Of a DNA stretch of 64,000 bases, positions 1 to 10,835 are shown in pieces. The stretch covers positions 3,458,700 to 3,522,699 of the forward strand of contig CM063245.1 of NCBI GenBank assembly GCA_032158295.1. The letters run 5' to 3'. Origin of the DNA: Pycnopodia helianthoides (Eukaryota; Echinodermata; Asteroidea; Forcipulatida; Asteriidae). The stretch's first letter is position 1. Every line of letters begins with the position of its first letter. The notes under the pieces are model-generated. The model saw nothing but the letters and a program-made list of their open reading frames with translations. It was not told the origin of the DNA and made no database searches. Made by a program: the position numbers and the translations under genes.

Positions 1-314
1 ATGGGGAGAGGGTTGACAGTATAAAACATTGTGAGAAACGGCTCCCTCTGAAGTGACATAGTTTTTCGAGAAAGAAGTAATTTTCCACGAAATTGATTTC
101 GAGACCTCAGAATTAGAATTTGAGGTCTCGAAATCAACCATCTGAAAGCACACAACTTCGTGTGACAAGGGTGTTTTTTCTTTCATAGTTATCTCGCAAC
201 TTCGACAACCAATTGAGCTCAAGTTTTTTACAGGTTTGTTATTTTATCCATATGTTGAGATACACCAAGTGAGAAGACTGGTCTTTGACAAACTACCAAT
301 AGTGTCCAGTGTCT
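1..314. mobile_element. TTAA-flanked short inverted-repeat element, family a (cut by window start)
   Basis: The right end of a non-autonomous DNA transposon. The complete copies at 22,676 and 42,806 begin AGGCAGTGGACACTATTGG and end with its near-complement followed by TTAA. Here the right end is at 314 with TTAA at 315-318. The middle contains a hairpin built on GAGACCTCA and TGAGGTCTC. A TTAA target is typical of Kolobok-like and piggyBac-like elements. There is no coding capacity. Confidence 0.8.
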
Positions 315-1947
315 TTAAAGTAACAGAAATTATCCCTTGACTGCTAAACTTTTATCCTCTGCTCAATTTGACATGGGGGTGTCCCAAGGCCCGTCGATTT
401 ATTCTCCCTCTAAATAAAAATACACCTACAATTGTGTGCAATTTCCAAACGTTCCAGCATCAATATTGAAAAATGGCCCTACACCTCTTAATTTTCTCCG
501 CATAGTGGGGTGCACCTTATACTGAGTAAGTTAAGTTTTTAAGTCTGACTTGAGACTACATTCTGGACATGAGGAATATTGCCAACATCATATATTTTTC
601 TCAAATTTTCATTTCAATCCATTGGGATGGCAGGCTTAAACAAACTGACCGCTCCAAGGGTGTTTTGTGTACATTTTCAAATGAATGAGCATGTCCGACA
701 CACACACAAGCAAGTCCTCTCATGTAATGTTTTTCTTCCAGTTGAACAATCCACAGAATTTTGGTGTGAATGTCAATCTTTGTCAGATATCCTACACTTG
801 TTCTGATGACAAACTCTGGGAGTGTTCTTTACTTTTCAATTTACCCTCTTTATGAATAGCAAGGGGGGGCAAATAGAAAACAAACAAATACTGTTGAGGG
901 GTTTGTTCAATGCAATGGTCAAAATGATGGTCTATAGAAGACCCTGATGGTTCTTAAATGTTCTTCTTTTATGAACAAGGTATGTTTGCTGCCCTGTACT
1001 CTTACCCCTGGGGTTGGTACCATGTGTTTGGGGAGAGGCGGGGCTTCAAAGGATTGTATGACAAGTAGATGACTGGGAGAAAGTTGCATAATATTTCAAG
1101 GTTCATTGAGGGTCTAATTGAACACAAAATCTACTTAAAGGAACAACTTTGACACAGCTATTCACCCCCACCTCCCCCCTACACACACCATACAATCTGA
1201 TTCCCCACCCAGTCCCCAACCCTATTAAACTAGGGCTCAAACAAACTCCTGAGTTGAAAGATCACATCCTACATTATTGTGTACTCTCTCGAACAATGAG
1301 TTGGAGACTTTCAGCGGAGATGGGAGCAGTTTTTCCCTTGAATAAAGTTATGAGCCCCCCCCCCAACATGTTTTGGCTATTTAACCCTATTTCTGTGACC
1401 TACAGGTTAGGGCCATATAGCTTCATGTAGAATAAGGGCCAGGGTTAGGGTACAGGGCTAAAAGAAGGGTTACTAAAAGTATGGTTAAAGGGTTTGGCCT
1501 CAGCTCTGGATTGGTGTTAGGGCTAGATTTAGGGTAAGGGTAAGGTCATGTATTTTTCTAATTGTTAGCACAGCCACTCAATCCATACTGGTTTCAAGTT
1601 ATATATTACCTCAGGAGGCCCGGGTTTGGGCTAAAAGTACAGATAAAGGGTTCGGCCTATACAGCTATGGATTGGTTATAGAGCTAGATTTAGAGTAAAA
1701 GTAAGATCATGTACTTCTCTTGTTAGCACAGCCACTCAATCCAAACTGGTTTCAAGTTATTACCTCAGTTTGGGATGTATCCCGTCAAGGTTCTTTTGAC
1801 ATGTTATTATTTAACACATTACATCTTGATTTAATCTTTGGTAAAGAAGTCATCGGAAAAAAAATTAAGCATGGTACACCAGCTCTAAAAGAAAAAAGAA
1901 TCTATGGATCATGCATTTTCAATCAGAAATCAAAAAGAAACACTCAC
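315..1947. other. Unit sequence without recognisable genes
   Basis: No credible gene is seen. The stretch includes a poly-C tract near 1,357, two diverged repeats of a block that includes CACAGCCACTCAATCCA (about 1,570 and 1,729), and a TTAGGG-like patch (1,430-1,560). Equivalent stretches lie at 23,046-24,672 and 43,190-44,819. Short open frames here are not conserved in frame in copy B. Confidence 0.6.
1430..1560 (+). repeat. Degenerate GGGTTA-like patch
   Basis: Short irregular runs such as AGGGTTAGGGTA and TTAGGGTAAGGGTAAGG are scattered over about 130 bp and recur near 24,160-24,270 and 44,300-44,420. They resemble the animal telomere repeat but are far too degenerate and too short for a telomere. 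They may be ordinary simple-sequence drift. Confidence 0.5.
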
Positions 1948-2059
1948 CCATCTTTGCGAGACACAGTGCGAAGCATTTCCATTGGTAACTTGATGGTAAA
2001 AAAGTGAGAATCTGCTAGGTGTCCTGTATCTTTTAGCTGACCAGCTGCTAAGGCCCTTG
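1948..2059 (-). CDS. Candidate internal exon, protein unknown (copy A)
   Basis: On the minus strand a 112-nt open stretch sits between a strong acceptor, a pyrimidine-rich tract ending in CAG at 2,060-2,062, and a consensus donor GTGAGTG at 1,941-1,947. One frame stays open for 36 codons and reads like ordinary protein, including KLPMEMLRTVSRKD. It enters with two bases of a split codon and leaves with two. I do not recognise the protein and found no convincing neighbouring exon on this strand, so it could be one exon of a gene extending left of the window, or a stranded duplicate exon. Copy C is identical across the exon. Copy B has one extra base that would shift the frame. Confidence 0.4.
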
Positions 2060-2529
2060 CTGAAATGGATAAGAAACAGAAACATTACTCTGTGACAGTG
2101 TTAATTAAAAGGAAAACCATACAAACGGAAGACGAAGGGCACAGTGTCGATAGAACTAAAGTGAATTGATTTTATTTGATGCTTTTAATAACATAATTTA
2201 ACTTAAGAAAGGGAACAAATATGACTGGCCCAATATTAAAATATGGAAACACTTCCCGCCATGATTAAAAAACTTCCATGCAGTTAGACTGTCATTCAGC
2301 AGCTGGTTCCATTTTTAGAATGCAGTTAGTACTAGACCTACTGAAGTGCATCTATCATGTCTATTTCTTGAAGTTTGACATCCCAGTTATATGATGCACT
2401 TTAAAAATTTCATTTTAAAAATGTTGTCCTTTTTATGATAAAAGCGCCTGTGAAAATGTTGCAAAACTTGCAAACAATAAAAATTGTGTTTGGTAAACAC
2501 AAGCACCCCGCAAGCCAGTCCGTTTCTTG

Positions 2530-3010
2530 GCATTTGACCGAGGTGGTCCAATAACAAGATAATAGGCTTCTGGGGAATCCCCAAACCAATCCACACACTT
2601 TAAGTTTGGAGTTGATACGACAAGTCCTTCATGAGTTATTGCTCGGAAACATTTCTTTTGTTTTAACCATAATCTTGACTTTTGGCCTAGGGTCCAAAAG
2701 CAGTTGACTTCTGAGGGATCAAAAGACCATACCACAAACCTAACTTGGAGTTAATATGCAAAGTCCATCTCGAGTAAACACTCGGACAACAATTATTTTG
2801 TTTTTGCCATAGTGACCTTGACATTTGACCTTGACATTTGACCAAGGGGGTCCAACACCTACATGTGCTTCTGGGGGATCCCAGGATCAACCACACACCA
2901 ATTTTTGAGTTGATATGCCAAGTCCTTCTTGAGTTATCATTTGCACGCAGGCACCCACACACACCCAAGTTTTGAGTTGATATGCCAAGTTCTGAGTTAT
3001 CTTTTGCACA
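2530..3010. repeat. Degenerate repeats of about 150 bp with GACCTTGACATTTGACC motif
   Basis: Three irregular repeats share the pattern 'GAGTTGATATGCCAAGTCC ... GAGTTAT ... TTGCAC/CTCGGA', with a doubled GACCTTGACATTTGACC near 2,817. They recur at about 25,250-25,740 and 45,380-45,870. I recall similar tandem arrays built on TGACCTTTGACC in several marine invertebrate genomes, but could not verify this. The long minus-strand open frames across this block reflect low stop density and do not resemble a protein. Confidence 0.6.
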
Positions 3011-3639
3011 CACTCACATATGCTTGTGATTCCCAAATCAAGGAGATCTCTTTGTTTTCCCATTGTTTGGACTTACTTTATTTTAGCGACGTCTCCATTG
3101 GTTTTGTACACAAATGCGACGCAAGGATGTCCTCGCTCTGTCAAAACAGCGGGATCCCTTTTGTTTGTTCTCGGTTTTAACGGGTATTATACTCAAGAGA
3201 ATTCCTGTGGTACTGAATATTCATGTGGTATTTTGTGTGGTAACATCAGGTACCATAGGAAATATCAACTTACCACAGCCAGCCTCTGACATTACCACAC
3301 GAGTCTAGAGATATTACCTTTACAGTTCCTGTGGTACTTATATTCCTGCGCTCATGCACACACACACCCACCCATAAACATGGACCCCCTTCGTTCAACT
3401 CTTTGTCCTGACAAACATGGACCCAAATGTTTCCCTTTGTGAGAACTATCGTGGACCTATTGTCCCTTTTGAATTGTATAAACACCTGCAATCGGGGACC
3501 TCCTATTGTCCCTCTTTGTTTTTACCCTAAATTTTTGCAACAGCTACCATTGGTTTTGTACACACTTCCCAGCTGGGGAATTTTACCTGACAGGGAACCC
3601 TAATGTCCTCTTTTGTTATAGGTCCCTGGTTTTAATGTG

Positions 3640-4180
3640 TATACCTACCCACACCCACCACACACACACACAAGTGTGTAATAACCTCCAATCGTGTGGA
3701 CCCTCATTTGTTCAACTTTTTTTTCCTGACAAACGTGGACCCCATTGTTTTCCTTTGTGATAGCAACCGTGGACCTTTTGTCCCTTTTGTTGCAAGTCCT
3801 CGGTTTGAATGTCACTACAAACTCACACACACACGCGTGTAAACACCAGCAGGAGTGGACACTCCTGTGTTCAACTCTATGTGATAGCAACCATGGACCA
3901 CAGTGTTTTCCTTTGTGATAGCAACCGTGGACCTATTGTCCCTTTTGTTGCAAGTCCTTGGTTTGAATGTGACTACAAACTCACACACACGCGTGTAAAC
4001 ACCAGCAGGAGTGGACACTCCTGTGTTCAACTCTATGTGATAGCAACCATGGACCACAATGTTTTCCTTTGTGATAGCAACCGTGGACCTATTATCCTTT
4101 TTGTTATAGATCCAGGTTTGAATGTGGATACCTACCCGCACACACACACATTTGTATGGTGTAAACCGAGGCATCCCAAG
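3640..4180. repeat. Tandem ~155-bp block with CA microsatellites and a small hairpin (copy A)
   Basis: Two and a half copies of a ~155-bp unit each hold a (CA)n tract, then GTGTAAACACC, then a hairpin GAGTGGACACTC, then two near-repeats of TGTGATAGCAACC(A/G)TGGACC. Clear copies start near 3,815 and 3,972. The same block is at about 26,150-26,640 and 46,370-46,880, with different CA lengths and one deletion in C near 46,805. Long open frames on both strands come from the repeat and are not credible proteins. Confidence 0.7.
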
Positions 4181-4511
4181 GTTTGGAGTTAGTTTTCTTA
4201 GCGACATCCCAATTGGTTTTGTACACAAAACAAATTCCAGGGACTGTCCCCGTGTCATTTTCCCGGATCCCTTTTGTTGAAGTCCTCGGTTTGAATGCAT
4301 TAAGACATGTTTACACACACACACACACCCATACAACACCAAAACACGCATGCACGCACACATGTCTGTGAATCCCATAAATCGAGGTTGTTCTCCCATT
4401 GTTTGGACTTAGCTTTTTTCAGCACAGCCACAACCCCGTTGGTTTTGTACACGAAAGCGAAGCCAAAAAGAACGCGCGCATTGACGCTTGGCAGCCCAAC
4501 GTGTCCTACAC

Positions 4512-4919
4512 CTGTCGTGGCCGAGCGGATAAGAACACCGGACTCAAGCTCTGGTGTTTCTGATCAGCAGAGTGTGGGTTCGAGTCCCAGTCGTGACACT
4601 TGTGTCCTTCAGCAAGACACTTAACCATTATTGCTGCGTCCTTCGGATGGGACGTAAAGCCGTAGGTCCCGTGTGTTGTGTAATGCACGTAAAATAACCC
4701 AGTACACTTATCGTAAAGAGAAGGGGTTCGCCCCGGTGTTCCTGGTTTGATCGGCAGCGTATTGCGCCACAGCACCTTGTATACCAATACATGGTGCTAT
4801 AAATGCATAGGTCTCATACTTCAAAAACGTAGCTCCACATACATGGCAGATAGAAAATATCAGCACCTTGTATCCTTTGGCAAAAGGCGCTTTATAAATA
4901 CAGTTATTATTATTATTAT
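4512..4919 (+). mobile_element. tRNA-derived SINE (copy A only)
   Basis: A 408-bp insertion present in A and absent at the matching sites in B (near 28,035) and C (near 50,838). It is flanked by a TACAC duplication (4,507-4,511 and 4,920-4,924). The 5' part looks like a tRNA with A and B boxes (TGGCCGAGCGG near 4,520; GGGTTCGAGTCCC near 4,578) and a long variable arm, as in Leu or Ser tRNA. The middle has a conserved-looking SINE core (GTCCTTCAGCAAGACACTTA near 4,603). The 3' end is GGCGCTTTATAAATACAG followed by (TTA)n. That tail closely matches the L2/CR1-like LINE tail near 63,540-63,580, suggesting mobilisation by such a LINE. Confidence 0.85.
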
Positions 4920-5327
4920 TACACAAACTTTGAGTTGGAAGTCAACAACCCCTTAGCTAGGTCCCAATCGTGCAAATTTTTACACTTTATACTCCTTTTA
5001 TTTTTGGCCCTCAAATCTGTTCAGTTTAGATTATTTTGAGGGCCTACAAAATATTCATGTGGCCAATGCTGTTTTTTTTCCCTTAATTAGTGGGGTGCAC
5101 CCCAAACACCGCTGGGATGGCTTGATGAGCTTGTATACTGATGAGCTCATTATTTGTTCACGATGTAGTGATACATGATGAGAGGAAAGAGGGGACGGGG
5201 TTCTGTACAAGAGGAAAATAGTGTGTTCAAGTATGATAACATTGGGGGATACCCTCTGTCCCATATCGGGCATGTTATAGGTTGAGATAAGGCTACACAA
5301 TATTTCTACACACAAATTTAGAATTAA
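4920..5327. other. Unit sequence without genes
   Basis: No gene is seen. The stretch contains the palindromic motif GGGGTGCACCCC near 5,092, which recurs in other parts of the window. It is strongly conserved among copies: about 28,030-28,450 in B and 50,840-51,090 in C. Confidence 0.55.
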
Positions 5328-5935
5328 AGGGATACTTTGGCTTCGTTGGGCTACAAAATAGGCTAAAGGTTACTCAAGGTCACTCAAGGTCTTCCCGAAA
5401 TGGAAAAGAATGGTTTCTAAAAGAAACCATCAAATTTGGCAGTTTTCAAGCAATTTTCAAAAAGAGAAAGTCATATGTGGTTTATCCGAGCCGTAATGTG
5501 GTGTGGATAAATCTTGTGATCTCGATCTTCAGGGTTAGTTTTACTTCCAGCAATATAAAATTTAAATCTAAAATTTTCTTTTCAAAAGTTATTTATGAGT
5601 ATTTGGGCTACAAAATAGACTAAAACATGACTCCACTCATTCTTCCCGAAATGGAAAAAAGAACGGTTTTTAATAGAAACCATCAATTTTGGCAGTTTTC
5701 AAGCAATTTTCAAAAAACGAAGGTCACATGGTTTATCTCAACCGATATGTGGTTTGGATAAATCACGTGATCTTGGGAGTAAGTTTTACTTCAAGCCAAA
5801 TAAAATTTAAATTTAAATTTTTCTTTTCAAAAATTTTTCATTCACGTGTATTTGACAAAAAAGATTATGTATTCAGATTATGGAAACATTAGTTGTAAAT
5901 GATGATAAAAAAACCAAACGTAGGATTAACGTTGT
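5328..5935. mobile_element. Left half of a TTAA family c element, internally duplicated
   Basis: It starts right after TTAA (5,324-5,327) with AGGGATACTTTGGCTTCG, a variant of the family c terminus (AGGGACACACCGGCTTCG at 7,692). Two tandem repeats of about 275 bp follow; the second begins near 5,604 with TTTGGGCTACAAAATAGAC. No right terminus of this element is seen before the DIRS-like relic begins near 5,936. The equivalent in copy B is 28,453-29,059. Confidence 0.6.
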
Positions 5936-7687
5936 TCAAAACTGTTCAAAGACGTTGGCCACAGCCAACAACTCGAGGACATCGATATGGAACGAGCGAT
6001 GCTCGTGGCCCCAACAGCCCGCCGCCTGGCGGGGGTAGTGGGTTGCCCCCAACCAGAAAGGGATGCGTCCATGGTGATCATCAGGGATGGGCGGGGCCTG
6101 CGAAAGGCCTTGCCCCCGACTCCCCCCCCCCCTATCAGGTTGGCCTGGACCAGCCATCACCTCAGGTGAGGAACCAGCCAGGCCATGACTGGAACGGGAT
6201 GACTGATGTCGTGCCAGCTGGGATGGTAGAACGTGAGCAGGTGCAACTGGATTGGTCCCATCAGGCCCAACAGCCTGAGCCAGGCATAGGCCGGGGCTGT
6301 CTCGGCCGGTAGAAAGCGTGCAAGCCTAGATCAGAGATCGAGGGCCGCGCCTAGGAAGGTGCCAAGTGTGTTGAAGCGCCCCCGCCGCTCAGTGCCGCAA
6401 CTTGCCCACTATGAGCCAGTCGTTGAGATACATGAAGACCGAGACCCCTTTCATAATCCGCAGGCGGGAACTGATAATATTCCTTGGTTTGGCAGGGTGC
6501 CCACTTGTCTGCCTTGATGTTTTTTTCTATATGCTCAATGCACACCTGGTCCTCATCCTCCGAGGCCAAGTCCCCCAAAGGGGTGGGAAGAGCTGAACCC
6601 GGTTATCGTGAGCTGGCCGGCCCATATGAAGCGGGGCAGACAGCACCATGTCACGGCCCAGTGGCTGGGCCATATCCTCAGGCACAAAGGACATCGAAGG
6701 ATGCAGGCTGAGGGCTGATGTGGACGGCAGTGCACGGCTGACTGTGTGCAGTGCGTCCCTTTGTACTTGAACCACCCAACCCTGACCAAGCGGAAGGTTG
6801 AGCAGCATATCCAAGCGGTGCCACTGGGCCTTCCACAGCAGCCATCTGCCAGGGGGGGGGGGGAGAGGGCCGATAGTGAGGCCGAGATGGTCTAAAAAGC
6901 CTGTAAAAACTCGGTCATGGAAACACTGTCACCATGGTGACACTTTCCCCGGCGACCCGAAGAGCTGCTCAAGCAGGACGACGAGAATGAACAGCGAGAA
7001 CGACGGCCAGACTTCCCCTTCTTTTGTCTCGAGCGGCCACGGGAGAACTCCGATAAAAAATCAGATGACTCCTGGGGGACCAGGATCCCCAAACACTGGG
7101 TAAAATCCGATGCGGTGGTTGGCCCTTCAGAGTGGGGTGTAGAGCCCCAGGGCCCGTACGCCTGCCAACCCCATGACTTTGCGGCGTACACTGCCAGTGA
7201 GCTTGGGGGCGCAGGGCATTATGGCCGCTGAGCTGCGTGGGCTTGTCACACCAGACGGCCCCGAGCTCGGGGGCGGGTTGGGTAAAGCGTGCAGGTCGGT
7301 GACATTGGACCCTGGACTTTTATTACCGTGCCCCCTCTTTTGGGCTTGGTCCGGGCAGTGGAGTTTGCCTTGCGACTCTTGACGGAACTACCCTTGCGTT
7401 TGGCTGTCCCACTGACGATGACCGGGGGGGGGGGGGGGAGAGACCAGACCTGGTACTCCCCTGCCCGACCGGTGAGGCTGACAGTGCCCACAACCGACTG
7501 CGGCTGTGAGCACTGGCTCGGAGAAGAATTGGGTAACCGCGCAATAAACCAAGGAAGGTCATTAGAACATTTGATACATTGCAAAGAAAACGCCATGGAC
7601 CCGTGAAAACTGGTCACAGGAGCATAGTATTTAGTAAACTGATTGCTGAGCAAGAGAAGAAGACTTGACGCCTTGTTGGGATCTCTC
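5936..7687 (-). pseudogene. DIRS/Ngaro-like retroelement relic (copy A)
   Basis: A GC-rich block whose minus strand encodes pieces of a tyrosine-recombinase-type retroelement. A gag-like serine/arginine-rich segment (KKGKSGRRSRCSFSSSC) lies near 6,960-7,030. A reverse transcriptase remnant follows downstream. At the RT catalytic motif (6,419-6,430) this copy reads YLND, not YLDD, and an in-frame TGA follows a few codons later. About 75 bp present in copy B after this point are deleted, and so is part of the RNase H-like region. The element is dead. No recombinase gene or terminal repeats are seen here. The identification rests on the RT motif and the downstream LLGLMAS block seen in copy B. 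Confidence 0.65.
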
Positions 7688-8641
7688 TTAAAGGGACACA
7701 CCGGCTTCATTGGGCTATTTGGGCTACAAAATAGACTAAAACATTACTCCAAAGGTCTTCCTGGAATGGAGAAGAATGGTTCATAAAAGAAACCATCAGA
7801 TTTGGCCGTTTTCGAGCATTTTTCAAAAAACGAAGGTCTCATGACTTTTCGGAACCAAAATGTGGTTCCAAAAAGTCATGTGATCTTCAGAGTTAGTTTT
7901 ACTTTTCAGCCGTATAAAAGTAAATTACTAAACCAAATTTAAGTAATTTTTGTTAACAATTGTCCATGAGTATTTGACAAAAAAGACTATATATTCAGTT
8001 TATGGATACAAGTAGTAAATAATGATGAAAAATCGAACGTAAGATTCGCATTCGGAGAGTTCGTGCTACAGAAGCATCGGCGCATCAGCGTGGGGAGCTA
8101 GCGGGTAAACCTTGGGGGCATGTCCCGTACAGCCGGTGCCGCGTCTCGTGGGGCCAGAGGGACAAACCGTGGGGGCATGAACTTGGAACCTGTTGTGGAG
8201 GGGTAGGGATCCAGACCATCAATTACATTTTGTTAAATGAGGGTTTCAGTCTGTAGCCCTTTCTCATTATTCCCTAACTATTGAAACGTTACGTGATGCC
8301 TACCCAGCTAACACAATACGTTGTTACAACGTTGCACAACGTTGTGATAAGGTTGCAATTTGGTCAATGGGATGGCAACGTTTTGACTATGTTGCAAGAA
8401 CGTCAGATCTTAACATGATCTTCAACCAATGTTGTACATTGGTTGCATGTTGGTAATTTATGCAACGTTACCGAAAGGTTTTATACCTAACGTGTTCACA
8501 ACATTGTATTTTGGTATTATTACAATGTGGTATTTAAGTTAAGGCAACAACATTGTCGATAAGTCATATTTTGGTCTCAACAAAGCGTAGTAATTCTGTT
8601 GCGACAAGCACGTTGACAAAATAGGGAGACTGCCAACAAAG

Positions 8642-8714
8642 GGCTAGATAGCTCAGTTGGTAGAGCGCCGGTACGTTAATCCGGAAGTCGTTGGTTCAAA
8701 TCCTGCTCTATTCA
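8642..8714 (+). tRNA. tRNA-like sequence, degenerate, apparent anticodon GUU
   Basis: It folds as a 73-nt cloverleaf: acceptor GGCTAGA with TCTATTC (one mismatch), D arm GCTC/GAGC with AGTTGGTA loop, anticodon stem CCGGT/TCCGG, loop ACGTTAA, T stem GTTGG/CCTGC (one mismatch) with TTCAAAT loop. The apparent anticodon is GTT (Asn), but position 33 is C where functional tRNAs have U. It lies inside the transposon between repeat copies, so a captured tRNA pseudogene or SINE head is more likely than a working gene. Confidence 0.45.
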
Positions 8715-8810
8715 ATTTTTCTTTGTTCAACCACATACTATTTGAAATTTACCCAGTCAGTTTCCCTTGTGGTTTATTACTTGACAATTAAATTGCGGCG
8801 GTCACATTGT

Positions 8811-9345
8811 CTTGATGTTGTATTTTGGTATTATTATAACTTAGCATTTAAGTTGTGGCAGTCACGTTGTCTACACGTTGTAATTTGGTAACATTAAAAT
8901 GTAGCAATTATGTTGTGACAAGCACGTTGTCTGCACGTTGCATTTTGGTTTTATCAAAACGTCATAATTAAATCGCGGCGGTCACGTTGTCTTGACGTTG
9001 TATTTTGGTATTATTATAACGTAGCATTTAAGTTGTGGCAGTAACGTTGTTTACACGTTGTTTTTGGTAACATTAAAACGTAGCAATTATGTTGTGAAGA
9101 GCACGTTGTCTGCACATTGTATTTTGGTTTTATCAAAACGTCATATTTAAATCGCGGCGGTCACGTTGTCTTGACGATATATTTTGGTGTTATAAAACGT
9201 AGCATTTAAGTTGTGACAGTCACGTTGTCTACACAATGTATTTTGGTAACATTAAAACGTAATATTTAAGTTTCGGCTGTATGTTGTCTTGTCGTTGTAT
9301 TTTGGTATTGCACAAAAAAGTAGCCTACTGTTAAAGTTGTGACAG
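8811..9345 (+). repeat. Higher-order tandem array (60-bp subunits in 180-bp trimers)
   Basis: The motif CTTGA(C/T)GTTGTATTTTGG recurs at 8,811, 8,991 and about 9,170, giving a period of about 180 bp. Within each period three related subunits of about 60 bp follow the scheme 'CACGTTGTCT.CACGTTG.ATTTTGGT...AAAACGTAGCA.TTA'. A matching array, read in reverse complement, forms the right arm of the element near 60,545-61,060. Confidence 0.75.
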
Positions 9346-9539
9346 CCCGTTGTCTTAATCTTCAAACGCATATTGTAACTATCATCTTGTGGCCTTGTAG
9401 ATTTATCACAACGTAGTATCTTTGTTTTTACCATCACGCTGTGACATATTGTATTTTAGTTTAATTACAATGTACAAATAATAGTATTTATGTTTTGACT
9501 ATGACATCGTTTGGCATTGTATTTTAGTTTGTATTGGCG

Positions 9540-10835
9540 ATGTTTGGACCATTTTGTTGAATAGTTCAAGCAGCTCGTTTGAATGGTTTTGGAGGACATG
9601 GTAGGCCTAATGTTTGACATCGCAAACAAGTTTTTGTTCTCAAGTTAGTTTTTTATTAATATCGGTTGTCATAAATTAGACACTTAAGGAGCGGCATTTC
9701 TATCAGATTTGCATTTAATGATCAATCCGAACAGTACTAATCATTAATGCATTTAATTGAGCTTATTGTGTAAAGCAGCAGTGCGCTGGTGAGGGGTGAG
9801 ATTCGATTCTATCCCCCCCCCCCTCCCCACCACCACCACCTGTACAGCGGCATTCCAAGCTTTAGATAGAATCTTCTAGAGAAACATTTACCCTTGATAG
9901 GATTTTCTATCCTCACTTAGGCCGTTTTGTCCCCCACTAAAAACTTCCTCTAAAACGATTGTGTTAAATAGTTCAAGCAGATCGTTGGGATGGTTTCGGA
10001 GGACATTTATTAGCTAACAACATTGGTAGGCCTAATGTTTGTCATCACGAACAATGTTTGTTCTCAATTTACTTTTTTATATCGGTTGTCATCAATAGAA
10101 TAGGCACTTGAGGAGCGGCCTCCCTATCAAATAGGCATTTAATTATCAATCTGAACAAACCATTAATTGCATTTAATTGACTTTATTATGTCAAGCAGCA
10201 GTGCGATGGTCTAGGGAGAGATTTGATTCTACCACCCCCCCTACCCCCACTACCTGTACAGCGGCATTCCAAGCTGTAGATAGAATCTTCTATAGAGAAA
10301 CATTTACCCTTGATAGGATTTTCTATATTACTTAGGCCGTTTTTTCACCCGCTAAAAACTTTACTTTACTTAGGCCGTTTTGTCACTTCCTAAAAACTTT
10401 TTCTAAAACTATTGTGTTGAATAGTTCAAGCAGCTCGTTGGGATGGTTTTGGAGGACATTTATAAGCTAACAACTATTGGTAGGCCTAATGTTTGACATC
10501 GCAAACAATGTTTGTTCTAAATTTAGTTTTGAATATCGGTTGTCATAAATAAAATAGGCACTTGAGGAGCGGCGTTGCTATCACATTGGCATTTAATGAT
10601 CAATCTGAACAGTTAATACTAACCATTATTGCATTTAATTGAGCTTATTGTGTCAAGCAGCAGTGCACCGGTCTGGGGAGAGATTCGATTCTTCGCACCC
10701 CCCCCCCCGACCACCTGTACAGCGGCATTCTGTACATAGAATCTTCTAGAGAAACATTTACCCTTGATAGGATTTTCTATCCTCACTTAGGCCGTTTTGT
10801 TCCCAGCTAAAAACTTCCTCTAAAACCAAATTTGT
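9540..10835 (+). repeat. Three tandem copies of a 410-450-bp internal repeat
   Basis: The phrase GTTCAAGCAG(C/A)TCGTT recurs near 9,565, 9,972 and 10,425. Each copy contains TTGAGGAGCGGC, AAGCAGCAGTGC, a variable C-rich tract, CTGTACAGCGGCATTC and GATAGGATTTTCTAT. The C-rich tract differs in each copy. The same repeat is present at 58,630-60,400, where the C-rich tract has expanded into a minisatellite. Confidence 0.75.

Noticed and set aside
1430..1560. Possible interstitial telomere repeat
   Set aside because: Only short irregular TTAGGG-like words are present, without an uninterrupted array.
1720..2007. 95-codon plus-strand open frame, nearly identical in copies A and C
   Set aside because: Near identity reflects recent duplication. 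The frame is broken in B, and it overlaps a better-supported candidate exon on the other strand.
3815..4399. 194-codon minus-strand open frame rich in repeated NRSTVAITKEN-like segments
   Set aside because: The repetition comes from the 155-bp CA-rich block. The frame is open by chance and not conserved in B and C.
8303..9500. CRISPR-like array
   Set aside because: Repeats are directly adjacent, degenerate and without unique spacers, and they lie in a eukaryotic transposon.
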